Positions 36,047-44,629 of a stretch of 64,000 bases of DNA are shown in pieces. Source of the stretch: Oryzomonas sp. (GTDB lineage: Bacteria; Desulfobacterota; Desulfuromonadia; Geobacterales; Pseudopelobacteraceae); NCBI GenBank assembly GCA_031292255.1, contig JARLHN010000044.1, positions 62,001 through 126,000 of the forward strand. The letters run 5' to 3'. The notes below the pieces were generated by a model. It worked only from the letters and a program-made list of their open reading frames with translations. It did not search any database and was not told the DNA's origin. Positions within the stretch are counted from its first letter, which is position 1. Each line of letters starts with the position of its first letter. The translations under genes and the position numbers were made by a program.

Positions 36047-37364
36047 GCCGGACCTCCTGCTTCGTTTCCATCCCTGTTCCCGCTGAAGACGGCCGGAACA
36101 ACAGCCACAGGAGGCCGGCGGTGAGCGCCAGGTAGACAATGAGAAAGGTGAGGAGCACGAGGCCGATGCCGCTCTGGGTCGTCACTCCCTCCGCCACGCG
36201 CATGCGGCCCTGGGCGATCCACGGCTGGCGGCCGAATTCGGTGACGAGCCACCCGCTTTCCAGGGCGATCATACCGAACGGGGAGGCAAACAGGAGCGCC
36301 CGGAGCTGCCATTTGCCCTGCGGCACCTCTCGGCGTCGCCAACGGAGCCACCAGAACCAGGCGGCTGCTCCGACCATGATAAAGGAAGAACCCACCATCA
36401 GATCGAAGAAGGGGTGGACAATTCGCGGGTCAGGGGTGGTGCCGGGGGGGAAGGCGTCCAACCCCTCGACGACGGCATCAAAATCGCGGTGGGCCAAAAG
36501 GCTCAGCAGTTTGGGAATTTTGATACCATACCGGACCGTGCCGGTGGCAGGGTCCGGCCAGCCGGCGATGACGAGTGGCGCGCCCCTGGTGGTGGTGAAC
36601 AGGGCCTCCATGGCTGCCAGCTTGGGCTTTTGCTGAACTGCAAGGATCGTGGCCGCCCAGTCCCCCGAGATCAGCATGAGCGGGAGAGCAACGGAGGCAA
36701 CCGCCAGGGACAGGGTCAGGGCACGCTTGTTGAGGTCAAGGTTGCGGCCGCGCAACATGGCCGCCGCGGATACGCCGGCCATGGCAAAGCCGGTTGCCAC
36801 ATACGCCGCCATGGTCCCATGCAGCGCCTCATGGGCCCAGGCCGGGTTGGCAAAGGCCTGCAGGGGGTGAACATCCACAAGGACACCGTTCGCAAGGGAG
36901 AAACCGGCAGGGGTATTCATCCAGGCATTGGCGCTGATGACGAAAACCGCCGAGAAGGCGGAGGCAACGGTGAGGGGAATGGTGCAGAAGAAGAGCATCC
37001 CGCGGGAGAGCCTTTCTGCACCGTAGATGTAAAGGGCGAGGAAGATGGCCTCGGTAAAGAAGGCAAACCCCTCCATGGAGAAGGCGAGGCCGATGATGGG
37101 ACCGCTGAACGACATGAAGCGGGGCCAAAGGAATCCCAGCTCAAATGAGAGGACCGTGCCGGAGACCGCGCCGATGGCGAACAGGACCCCCGCAGGGCGT
37201 ATCCAGTGGCGGGCGAGTTGGTGAAAGAGCTCGTCTCCGGTGCGCAGCGCCCGCCATTCGGCGATCATAAGCAGAAGCGGCAAGCCGATGCCGATGGTCG
37301 AGTAGACGATGTGAAAGCCGAGAGAGATGCCCATCAGGATACGTGCCGCAACAATGTGGTCCAT
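36033..37364 (-). CDS. cydA: Cytochrome bd oxidase subunit I (short Q-loop type)
   Basis: ATG 37364 has CAGAGGAGGCGCG upstream. 443 residues; heme ligands are visible as H18 (SLGFHIVYS), the His in WAHEALHG and Met in the later helix, with the quinol-side GRQPW motif (TEFGRQPWIAQG). The family in E. coli has 522 residues; the difference lies in the Q-loop, so this is the short CIO-like form. Oxidises quinol and reduces oxygen in the inner membrane, giving oxygen protection to a mainly anaerobic cell. Confidence 0.93.
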   Translation of the reverse strand: MDHIVAARILMGISLGFHIVYSTIGIGLPLLLMIAEWRALRTGDELFHQLARHWIRPAGVLFAIGAVSGTVLSFELGFLWPRFMSFSGPIIGLAFSMEGFAFFTEAIFLALYIYGAERLSRGMLFFCTIPLTVASAFSAVFVISANAWMNTPAGFSLANGVLVDVHPLQAFANPAWAHEALHGTMAAYVATGFAMAGVSAAAMLRGRNLDLNKRALTLSLAVASVALPLMLISGDWAATILAVQQKPKLAAMEALFTTTRGAPLVIAGWPDPATGTVRYGIKIPKLLSLLAHRDFDAVVEGLDAFPPGTTPDPRIVHPFFDLMVGSSFIMVGAAAWFWWLRWRRREVPQGKWQLRALLFASPFGMIALESGWLVTEFGRQPWIAQGRMRVAEGVTTQSGIGLVLLTFLIVYLALTAGLLWLLFRPSSAGTGMETKQEVRHVEP

Positions 37365-37500
37365 CGCGCCTCCTCTGCCGCGCAAGCGACATGAGCGCTT
37401 GCAGCGGTTTATCCGCACGGACGGCAACTTGAATCCGTGGCGCCGGAACTGCGGAGCGAGCGGCATGCCGGAACCAACGCCGCCCCGGATTCAGAATATC

Positions 37501-37687
37501 ATACCGATTCCACATCAAGGATGAAATCAAGGCGGCGAGGATTGAGGCGACGAAGGCGTACAGACAGTACGTTGAGGAGCCGAAGACGAGCCAACGACAA
37601 TTTGCGAAGCAAATTGGACCGCGAAGACGTCCCGTAGTGGGAGGCCGGAGGCCTCGTCAAGATAGCGCCTTGATTTGGAATCGGTAT
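37501..37687. mobile_element. 187-bp MITE-like element with 20-bp inverted ends
   Basis: ATACCGATTCCACATCAAGG (37501-37520) is the inverted copy, 19 of 20 bases, of CCTTGATTTGGAATCGGTAT (37668-37687). The interior is purine-rich with small stems (AATTTGCGAAGCAAATT; GGCCGGAGGCC) and encodes nothing convincing. A related half-site, CCTTGATTTGAAATCGATAT, occurs near 21680-21699. Size, inverted ends and lack of genes fit a non-autonomous element. The rest of 37365-37934 shows no gene. Confidence 0.7.
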
Positions 37688-37934
37688 CAGTTGAAAGTCT
37701 ATCGCCGTAACGGGTGATGTCAAATGGGCCTGCCCGCAACGCCGCCCGTGCCGTGTCTTTCGAACGATGTGGCGCCCCCCCCCAAAAGCCCCTACCCTTT
37801 CACCCTTCCTTGCCCGGAATTACCAACGTTACTCTTGACACCACACCCTCCTCTGCTACCCTTCTCCCATGACCGGTAACGCCTGCGTTCGGGTTTGTCC
37901 CAACCGGTCAGCGACATCAGGAAAAGGAGGCCCC

Positions 37935-38360
37935 ATGCCCCTCTGGAAATCTCCGGCCACACTGGAAGATCTCAGGGAACGATCGCGAAACACCCTTATG
38001 GAACACCTGGGGATAGAATACCTGGAGATCGGCGACGATTATGTGAAGGCGCGGATGCCGGTGGATGACAGGACAAAACAGACGGCCGGCATCCTCCACG
38101 GGGGGGCCTCGGCGGCACTGGCCGAGACTCTGGGGAGCATTGCAGCCGGATTGTGCGTGGACAGGGAACGGCAGAGAATAGTGGGGCTAGAAATCAACGC
38201 GAACCACATCCGCCGGGTCAAGGAGGGGTGGGTCACCGGCATCACGAGGCCGATCCACGTGGGGAAGACGACCCAGATCTGGGAGATCAGGATCTGTGAC
38301 GAGCAAGAGAAGCTCGTCTGCATCTCCCGGCTGACCGTGGCGAACATCGCTAAACCTTAA
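37935..38360 (+). CDS. Hotdog-fold acyl-CoA thioesterase (PaaI/MenI-like)
   Basis: ATG 37935 follows AAAAGGAGGCCCC. 141 residues of the hotdog fold: LMEHLGIEYLEIGDDYVKARMPVD, the catalytic-region motif GILHGGASAALAETLGS with the conserved HGG and Glu, and GLEINANHIRRVKEGWVTG. The family hydrolyses aromatic or 1,4-dihydroxy-2-naphthoyl-CoA type thioesters. No menaquinone genes are adjacent, so the substrate is open. Confidence 0.88.
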   Translation: MPLWKSPATLEDLRERSRNTLMEHLGIEYLEIGDDYVKARMPVDDRTKQTAGILHGGASAALAETLGSIAAGLCVDRERQRIVGLEINANHIRRVKEGWVTGITRPIHVGKTTQIWEIRICDEQEKLVCISRLTVANIAKP

Positions 38361-38492
38361 AACCGTTGTCCACGAAAAACTCGAAATACACGGACACAGC
38401 CGAATGCTTATGAATAAAAGTGCCCAGACCTTTCGGATGAATTGTCGATTAACCGTATTACCCGCATTTGTTCGTGTCTTTCGTGGACTCAA

Positions 38493-38528
38493 GCCCGTTT
38501 TCGGTGGTGGCTATACACGAAAACGGGC
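38493..38528. terminator. Bidirectional hairpin between convergent genes
   Basis: GCCCGTTTTC (38493-38502) and GAAAACGGGC (38519-38528) form a 10-bp stem. A further GCCCGTTTC (38543-38551) can pair alternatively with the right arm, so two mutually exclusive hairpins are possible between the thioesterase and the convergent transglutaminase gene. No long T run. Confidence 0.5.
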
Positions 38529-38579
38529 GTGCAACCTTCGCATGCCCGTTTCTATCAACACCTCTCCAATTGTACGCCC

Positions 38580-39608
38580 CTATCGCGCCGTGTAGATTAT
38601 CGAATACTTGAAGCCTGCCGGATCGAGGGAGTTGATGATCCTGTCCCCCACCCTGGCAAAGGGGTACATCAGGTAATTGACCGGGCTGCCCGGCTGGGGT
38701 GGATTGAGGGCAAGGTCCCTCCCGATGGCCAGCTTGACCCGGTAGGGGTCGATGCCGCCCCAGAAATAGGCGCGGTATTCCTTGGTCTTGGCATCCTCCG
38801 GCTTGAGGTTCTCAACCAGCATGGCCTTGCGCACATCGGCCGCGTCAACCGGAACCCAGCCGTAGCCGGGGAGGTAGAATTCGGCCCAGCAATGCTGCCA
38901 GGTAGAAACATCCTCCACATCCTTTTTCCCCATGCGGATGCCGAACGCCTCCCGCGAGGGGACGCCGGCTGCCCTGGTCAGGGCGATGAACACCGAATGG
39001 ATGTCGACGCACTTGCCTCCCGGCTTCTTGAGCAGGGCGCACACGTCGCCGGTCCCGCAGCCACAGGTCTTGGGATCGCGGTAGGTATTCTCGCAGGTCC
39101 AATCGTAGATCGCCCTGGCTTTATCCAGCACTGTTGTCTTGCCGGCGGTGATGGCTCTGGCCAGTTTGCCCACCTCCCCGTCCACCGGCCCCAGGCTGGT
39201 GGCGCCAAGATACTGGGCAAAATCGGCCCGGTTCCAGGCCCCCTCGACGGCGGGGAAGTTGCGGCGTATGACCTCGCTGCGCTCGGCTTTGAACGAGAAG
39301 GTCAGTTTGCGGCTCGTGGCCCCTTTGTCCCAGCGGGCATACAGCATGGGGGTGCTGAAGGTCGAATCTGCGTACACAGCTGAAGCAACGAAGTCGCCGC
39401 TGACCTTGATATCGGTGATCGCCTGATCCCGGTCAGAGACAGGGTAAGGTAGCCACAACTCCGCCTCCCCTGAGGGATCGTAGCCGGACAGGTCCACGGT
39501 CGTGGTGATGGTGCCGGAGTGTTTTTTGGGGGCTGCCCACGAGGCCGGGACAACGGCAAGGGCTGCGACAAAAATAATAACCGCGGCCACAGATCTGCTG
39601 GTGTTCAT
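38580..39608 (-). CDS. Exported transglutaminase-like protein
   Basis: ATG 39608 follows AAAAGGAGAAAAC. 342 residues; signal peptide (VAAVIIFVAALAVVPASWAA), beta-rich N-terminal domain, then the transglutaminase/peptidase-like fold with catalytic Cys in PGGKCVDIHSVFIALTRAAG, His in DVSTWQHCWAEFYLPGYGW and Asp in VPVDAADV. A second Cys cluster (CENTYRDPKTCGCGTGDVC) precedes the catalytic Cys. Probably a periplasmic protease or crosslinking enzyme; substrate unknown. Confidence 0.88.
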   Translation of the reverse strand: MNTSRSVAAVIIFVAALAVVPASWAAPKKHSGTITTTVDLSGYDPSGEAELWLPYPVSDRDQAITDIKVSGDFVASAVYADSTFSTPMLYARWDKGATSRKLTFSFKAERSEVIRRNFPAVEGAWNRADFAQYLGATSLGPVDGEVGKLARAITAGKTTVLDKARAIYDWTCENTYRDPKTCGCGTGDVCALLKKPGGKCVDIHSVFIALTRAAGVPSREAFGIRMGKKDVEDVSTWQHCWAEFYLPGYGWVPVDAADVRKAMLVENLKPEDAKTKEYRAYFWGGIDPYRVKLAIGRDLALNPPQPGSPVNYLMYPFARVGDRIINSLDPAGFKYSIIYTAR

Positions 39609-39808
39609 GTTTTCTCCTTTTGAGGTTTGATCAGAATGAGGCCACACTTTATACCGTGGCGCCTTGGCAAGGTCAAATTGCTAATTTCGATCAAACCGGC
39701 CACATTACGGCCATAAACCGATATAAGGCCGCGTTGACAGGCCAGCAGCATGTGGTAATCTCAACCAGATGTCCAGGTAAGCTCAACGGGGGAAATGCGA
39801 TTGGGGAT

Positions 39809-41152
39809 TCACGCCCGGTGGGTCAGGCTGTGGGATTTGTGATGATGGTGTTTACCGCTTTTTTTGCCGTACTGGCGATGGGACTTGGTGTGTGCTTCAG
39901 ATAAAGCCGCCACCATCCTGATGCGGTGTGAGGCGACCCGAATGCTTCGATGCGCGGTAAGGTGCGGTCTCGCTGGTATCCGCGAGATTTCGGGGGGCGC
40001 CGTGACGAGTGCCGCGAGCTGTTGCAGGTTGCCGGGTTGACGGAACTCTGCCACGGCAATGGTGGAGATGTCTCTGCGCAGTCGATTGAAGCTCCTGACG
40101 TCCTGGTAGTTCAGGCGGGTCGTGAGCAGTATCACGAACAGATCCTGCTTCGGATCTATCCAGATTGAAGAACCGCTGTATCCGGTGTGGCCGAAGGATG
40201 CCTCGGAGAACAATCTCCCCTTCGGCGCTGAAAAGGGGGAATTCATATCCCACCCCAAGCCGCGCACCACGGTGCCGCTGCCGCATGACAACGGGGAGGT
40301 CATCTGCTTCACCGCCTGTTCGGAGAGGATGCGTTTGCCGTCAATCTCACCTCCATCCAGCATCAGACGGGCAAACCGGGCCAGGTCCCGTGCAGAGCTG
40401 AAGAGGCCGGCATGACCCGCGACACTGCCGAGACAGCGCGCATTCCGGTCCTGAACGGTGCCGCTCGTGCCTCCCAGCGTCGGGGCGATCCGGTTCGCAA
40501 GATCCGGAGTCGGCAGAAACATGGTCTCGGGGACGACCAGCGGCGCATAGAGTTCATCGTGGCAAAAGGCGTTCAATGTCCTGCCTGAAACTCGATGGAC
40601 AAGTTCTCCCAGCAGAATGAAGTTGATATCGGCATACTTGAAGCCGTTGACCCGCTGCGGGCTCTTTTCCGACGCTGCTTTCCGGATGGCGGTTTCCATG
40701 GCCTGATCCGTACTCATATCAAAGTCGGCAAGCCCCGAAGTATGGGTCAGCAGATTGAGGATAGTGATGCTTTCCCGTTCAGAGCCTTTGAATTCGGGAA
40801 ACCAACGGGAAAGGGGGTCCGTCAGGGAAATCTTGCCCTCATCCAACAGTTTCATCACTGCCGGCGTGGTTGCAATAACCTTTGTCAGGGAGGCGAGATC
40901 GAACATGGTCTGCTCGTCGAGCAGCGGCGCATCCGGATTGGCGTTAAGCCGCCCGCGAGCCGTACTGGAGAGGATTCCGGAGTGGTCGCCGATCACAACA
41001 ACGCCGCCGGCGATGAGATTGTTGGAAATGGCCCGCTCCATGAGATAATTGATGGTCGCGACGTGTTCGTAAACCTGCGCATCGTCCGATGCGAAGATGA
41101 TCGAAGCGGGAAAAATCAGGCAGATTGCAATGAAGCCGTAAATAAGACGCAC
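39809..41152 (-). CDS. Exported serine hydrolase of the beta-lactamase/PBP family
   Basis: 447 residues; signal peptide (LIYGFIAICLIFPASIIFA), SxxK motif in FDLASLTKVIATT, the Tyr motif YADINFILLGELV and the third motif HTGYSGSSIWID, the class C/esterase-like form (HTG). It may be a low-molecular-weight penicillin-binding protein, esterase or peptidase. The last 25 residues are basic and His-rich (GKKSGKHHHHKSHSLTHRA), unusual for the family and possibly metal-binding. Single gene. Confidence 0.87.
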   Translation of the reverse strand: MRLIYGFIAICLIFPASIIFASDDAQVYEHVATINYLMERAISNNLIAGGVVVIGDHSGILSSTARGRLNANPDAPLLDEQTMFDLASLTKVIATTPAVMKLLDEGKISLTDPLSRWFPEFKGSERESITILNLLTHTSGLADFDMSTDQAMETAIRKAASEKSPQRVNGFKYADINFILLGELVHRVSGRTLNAFCHDELYAPLVVPETMFLPTPDLANRIAPTLGGTSGTVQDRNARCLGSVAGHAGLFSSARDLARFARLMLDGGEIDGKRILSEQAVKQMTSPLSCGSGTVVRGLGWDMNSPFSAPKGRLFSEASFGHTGYSGSSIWIDPKQDLFVILLTTRLNYQDVRSFNRLRRDISTIAVAEFRQPGNLQQLAALVTAPPEISRIPARPHLTAHRSIRVASHRIRMVAALSEAHTKSHRQYGKKSGKHHHHKSHSLTHRA

Positions 41153-41390
41153 GATAGACCTTTGCCGGGTGCGGGTTGGTAAGAGCGGGTGTCGGTGATA
41201 TTACCCGGAGTTCGGGGGTCACTTCAAGTTTATTGTGCCATAGAGGCCAATAAAAAAATGTGAGCGCAATCACGTAATCATGGGGAATCCCAAAGTCGTA
41301 CCCCAGTGGTGCGTGCATGTTGATTTCACGTTAAAAAATCAAGCATCGGCCGTAGCGTTATCGCCAGAAAATCACATCAAGGAGCATCAC

Positions 41391-42086
41391 ATGAGAAATC
41401 TACTTGCACTCTTGCTCGTTCTCATGGTAACGGCGTGTGCATCAAGGCACGGTTTTGACCGTGAAACCCTTCAATGCAAGATTTTCGACCAGAAACAGGT
41501 CGCAGAGGATAATATACCAAGCGGTCTTGAATTAAAACCTCGACTTCCATCTCCATTCAAGCTCGCGATCTATTTCACGTCATCCTCGACAAATCGGCGT
41601 TATGGAAGTACCTGGAGATGGCTCGATGAAGATAAAGATACGTTTCTTGCAATTGGGGCTGAACTAATAAGCAAAGGTATCATTTCGGATGCTTTCGTAT
41701 TCAGTGACCACATCGCTGAAGGAGGCGATATTAAAGCCATCCGCATTGCAGCAGCCCGTGCCGGGGCGGATGCGGTGCTGATCGTCAACGGGGTGGGTGA
41801 TATCGACCGGTATAACAATGCCCTCGGATATTACTACATCCTGTTGATTACCCCATTATTCATCCCCGGCACTCAGGCCGATGGCCTTTTTCTGGTAACT
41901 GCTTCTCTGTGGGATGTTCGCAACCAGTATCTCTACCTGTCCGTAGAGGGCGAAGGTTCCGCCAAGGAGATCAAGCCGGTTCTCTATATCGATGAAAAGA
42001 AAATCCTGAAATCGGCAAAGTCTGCTGCTCTTGCAGCCATGAAAACCGAGCTTTCCTCACGACTGGCAAAGATTGGCGCAAAATGA
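41391..42086 (+). CDS. Lipoprotein of unknown function, 231 aa
   Basis: ATG 41391 follows TCAAGGAGCATCAC. The signal peptide ends in a lipobox (LLLVLMVTACASR). The mature part has alternating strands and helices (AIRIAAARAGADAVLIVNGVGDIDR), reminiscent of a thiol- or nucleotide-free alpha/beta fold, and closes with a helical KSAKSAALAAMKTELSSRLAKIG. No family recognised. The region from 41153 to 41390 is otherwise empty. Confidence 0.8.
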   Translation: MRNLLALLLVLMVTACASRHGFDRETLQCKIFDQKQVAEDNIPSGLELKPRLPSPFKLAIYFTSSSTNRRYGSTWRWLDEDKDTFLAIGAELISKGIISDAFVFSDHIAEGGDIKAIRIAAARAGADAVLIVNGVGDIDRYNNALGYYYILLITPLFIPGTQADGLFLVTASLWDVRNQYLYLSVEGEGSAKEIKPVLYIDEKKILKSAKSAALAAMKTELSSRLAKIGAK

Positions 42087-42189
42087 ACGCAAGAGCAACT
42101 GGCCTTGATCCTTTTTTTGACTTTTTCGGGAACATCAACACCCCGGTTGCAACGTCACGGCCACACCCACCATCATCCCGGAGGCATCA

Positions 42190-42702
42190 ATGACTACCCG
42201 CTCCGTCTCGTTCGTCGCAAAATCGGGCACCGGCAAGACCACCCTGCTGGAGAAGGTTATCACCGAACTCAAGTGCCGGGGGTACCGGGTGGGGGTCATC
42301 AAACACGACGCCCACCGCTTCGACATCGACCATCCGGGCAAGGACAGCCACCGCCTGACCCAGGCCGGCGCCGACACCATGCTGATCTCGTCGCCGGAAA
42401 AACTGGCCGTAATCAAAAAGCACGATGCCTCTCCTCCTATCGAGGAACTGATCGCCGCCTATTTTGGGGACGTGGACATAGTCCTGACGGAAGGTTTCAC
42501 GAAGAGCAGCCTCCCCAAGATCGAGGTCCACCGTGGGGAATGGAACGCATCCCTGCTCTGCCGGGGCGAGGAGCATGACACGAACCTTCTGGCAGTGGCC
42601 AGCGATGAACCGTTGAACCTGGATGTGCCGTTGCTGGACCTCAACAGCCCTGCACTGGTGGCTGATTTCGTAGAGAAACGAGTCATCCGTGCAGTTGACT
42701 GA
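42190..42702 (+). CDS. mobB: Molybdopterin-guanine dinucleotide biosynthesis protein B
   Basis: 170 residues with P-loop VAKSGTGKTTLLEKVI, GVIKHDAHRFDIDHPGKDS (conserved MobB segment), ADTMLISSPEKLAV and DIVLTEGFTKSSLPKIEVHR. Binds GTP and assists MobA in making the bis-MGD form of molybdenum cofactor. The 3' end overlaps moaA by 14 bases, so the two are translationally coupled. Confidence 0.93.
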   Translation: MTTRSVSFVAKSGTGKTTLLEKVITELKCRGYRVGVIKHDAHRFDIDHPGKDSHRLTQAGADTMLISSPEKLAVIKKHDASPPIEELIAAYFGDVDIVLTEGFTKSSLPKIEVHRGEWNASLLCRGEEHDTNLLAVASDEPLNLDVPLLDLNSPALVADFVEKRVIRAVD

Positions 42703-43669
42703 CTCCCTCGGGAGAACCATAAACTACCTGCGCCTCTCGGTGACCGACCGTTGCAACTTGCGCTGTTCCTACTGCATGCCCGCCGAGGGTGTCGTCAAGA
42801 AGGGGCATGACACGGTCCTGCGCTATGAGGAGTTGCTGCTGATAGCCGAAACCGCAGTAGGTCTCGGGATCGAGAAGATCCGCATCACCGGCGGCGAACC
42901 GTTGGTGCGTGCCGGCATTATCCCTTTCCTCTCCCGCCTGGCCGGGATCGACGGTCTGCGACACCTGGCCCTGAGCACCAACGGCCTCCTGCTGGAGAGG
43001 ATGGCCGCCGAGCTGTACGCAGCGGGGGTGCAGCGCCTGAACGTCAGCCTCGACTCCCTCAACCGGGAGACCTTCAGCGCCATCACCCGAGGTGGCGACC
43101 TGGCGACGGTGCTGAAGGGGCTGGATGCGGCAGAGCGGGCCGGTTTCCCGCCGCCCAAGATCAACATGGTCGTCATGGCCGGGGTCAACGACGGGGAGAT
43201 CCTGGCGTTCGCCGAGCTGACCCGGAGCCGAGGCAATTCGGTGCGCTTCATCGAATACATGCCGGTGGTCAAGGAGGAGGGGTGGCAACGCTACTGTATA
43301 CCGGGCATGGAGATCCTGAAGCGCATCGCGGCGCACCATCCCCTGGAGCATGTGGACAAAGGGGCCTTTGCCGGCCCTTCCAGGGACTTCCGCATCCCCG
43401 GTGCTCGCGGCACCATCGGTATCATCACCGCAGTGTCGAGTCATTTTTGCGAGGAGTGCAACCGCATCCGGGTGACCTCCACCGGCCAGGCCAAGGGATG
43501 CCTGTTTTCCAATGAAAAGATCGATCTCAAACCCTATCTGCGGCCGTCGGATCCCGAACAGTTGGTGCGGGTCCTGCAAGGGATCGTCATGGCGAAACCG
43601 GAGGGGCACGGCATATCCCGCAACGGGTACGGGCACAAAAATTTTACCATGGCACAGATCGGGGGATAG
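42689..43669 (+). CDS. moaA: GTP 3',8-cyclase
   Basis: 326 residues from GTG 42689. N-terminal radical SAM cluster C22-x3-C26-x2-C29 in SVTDRCNLRCSYCMPAEG, RITGGEPLVR, and the C-terminal second cluster (CEECNRIRVTSTGQAKGC). It ends in the two glycines (AQIGG) that MoaA needs for activity. Catalyses the first step of molybdenum cofactor synthesis from GTP. Middle gene of mobB-moaA-MOSC. Confidence 0.96.
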   Translation: MQLTDSLGRTINYLRLSVTDRCNLRCSYCMPAEGVVKKGHDTVLRYEELLLIAETAVGLGIEKIRITGGEPLVRAGIIPFLSRLAGIDGLRHLALSTNGLLLERMAAELYAAGVQRLNVSLDSLNRETFSAITRGGDLATVLKGLDAAERAGFPPPKINMVVMAGVNDGEILAFAELTRSRGNSVRFIEYMPVVKEEGWQRYCIPGMEILKRIAAHHPLEHVDKGAFAGPSRDFRIPGARGTIGIITAVSSHFCEECNRIRVTSTGQAKGCLFSNEKIDLKPYLRPSDPEQLVRVLQGIVMAKPEGHGISRNGYGHKNFTMAQIGG

Positions 43670-43670
43670 C

Positions 43671-44108
43671 ATGGCACAGGTCGTAGCCGTCTGCATCAGC
43701 GAGAAAAAAGGAGAGCGCAAAACGCCGGTGGCGGAAGTCCGGGTGCGGGAGAATCACGGTATCGTGGGGGACGCCCATGCCGGCGAGTGGCACCGCCAGG
43801 TGAGCCTTTTGGCCGAGGAGAGCATCGCCAAGATGCGGGCTCTGGGGCTGGACGTTACTGCGGGCGATTTCGCCGAGAACATCGCCACCAGCGGGATCGA
43901 GCTGGTTACGCTGCCCGTGGGGAGCCGCCTGCAGGTGGGGGAAACCATCATGGAGGTGACCCAGATCGGCAAAGAGTGCCATACCCGTTGCGCCATCTAT
44001 TATCAGGCCGGCGACTGTGTCATGCCCAAGGAGGGCATCTTCGCCAGGGTCATCACCGGCGGCACGATCCGCCCGGGGGACCAGATGCAGCGCATCGACC
44101 GACCATGA
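43671..44108 (+). CDS. MOSC-domain protein
   Basis: ATG 43671, one base after the moaA stop, with GGGGGATAGC upstream. 145 residues of the MOSC fold: GIVGDAHAGEWHRQVSLLAEE, the conserved Cys region QIGKECHTRCAIYYQAGDCVMPKEGIF and a beta-barrel core. In related operons these proteins accompany moaC/mog-type proteins and may carry sulfur to molybdenum cofactor. The two Cys of ECHTRC fit such a role; not proven. Confidence 0.9.
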   Translation: MAQVVAVCISEKKGERKTPVAEVRVRENHGIVGDAHAGEWHRQVSLLAEESIAKMRALGLDVTAGDFAENIATSGIELVTLPVGSRLQVGETIMEVTQIGKECHTRCAIYYQAGDCVMPKEGIFARVITGGTIRPGDQMQRIDRP

Positions 44109-44275
44109 AGCCGCCCTGCCCTATAGGACCAGAAAATCCATAAGGTCTATAATCCCCTACGCACCCTCCCCTGGCCGGCGTCGTTGAACCACTTGCAAAG
44201 ATGCCGCGCCCGAGAGTATAAGTGATGCGTTCCCAATCCTTTGAGCATCAGGCAAACTCTCATCATGGCTTCTTC

Positions 44276-44369
44276 GGAAGCACTACGGTCGCTGGTGGGC
44301 CAGCCGGTCTTCAAAACCGGTTGGGTGGATGAGAAATTTCCCCGGTGGGTTCGATTCCCATGTGCGCCA
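44276..44369 (+). tRNA. selC: tRNA-Sec(TCA), acceptor 3' strand four bases short
   Basis: 94 bases. Anticodon arm CCGGT-CTTCAAA-ACCGG gives anticodon TCA; a long variable arm and T arm GTGGG-TTCGATT-CCCAT follow. The 5' acceptor strand is GGAAGCAC (eight bases, as in tRNA-Sec), but the 3' strand reads GTGC directly followed by GCCA, so the expected TTCC opposite GGAA is missing. The D stem is also imperfect. Either this is a pseudogene or a variant with a shortened acceptor stem. It lies after the molybdenum cofactor genes, matching the use of Mo and Sec in formate dehydrogenases. Confidence 0.75.
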
Positions 44370-44629
44370 AATTCCTTCAATAAGCCATCAGTGCGGAGCT
44401 TATGGACCATGCGAAGGGAAACATCCCACGGAAAGGCATGGGAAGAGGTATAAACCGGAAAGTGTTTCTTGAGACAATCAGCTTGATCAGGTATGGACAA
44501 CAACAGCATAACCTAGCATTTTTATTTATATAATTTGGTTTGTTTGACTTGGAGTGCAAGGGGTGCTAGATTGAATTTTTGGTCGCAATTCGAATTATTA
44601 TGCAAACCTATTCAGAAAAGGGAGGAAAC

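Noticed and set aside
36414-37148. 244-codon plus-strand frame opposite cydA
   Set aside because: Gly/Arg-rich shadow of a high-GC gene; cydA on the other strand has all family motifs.
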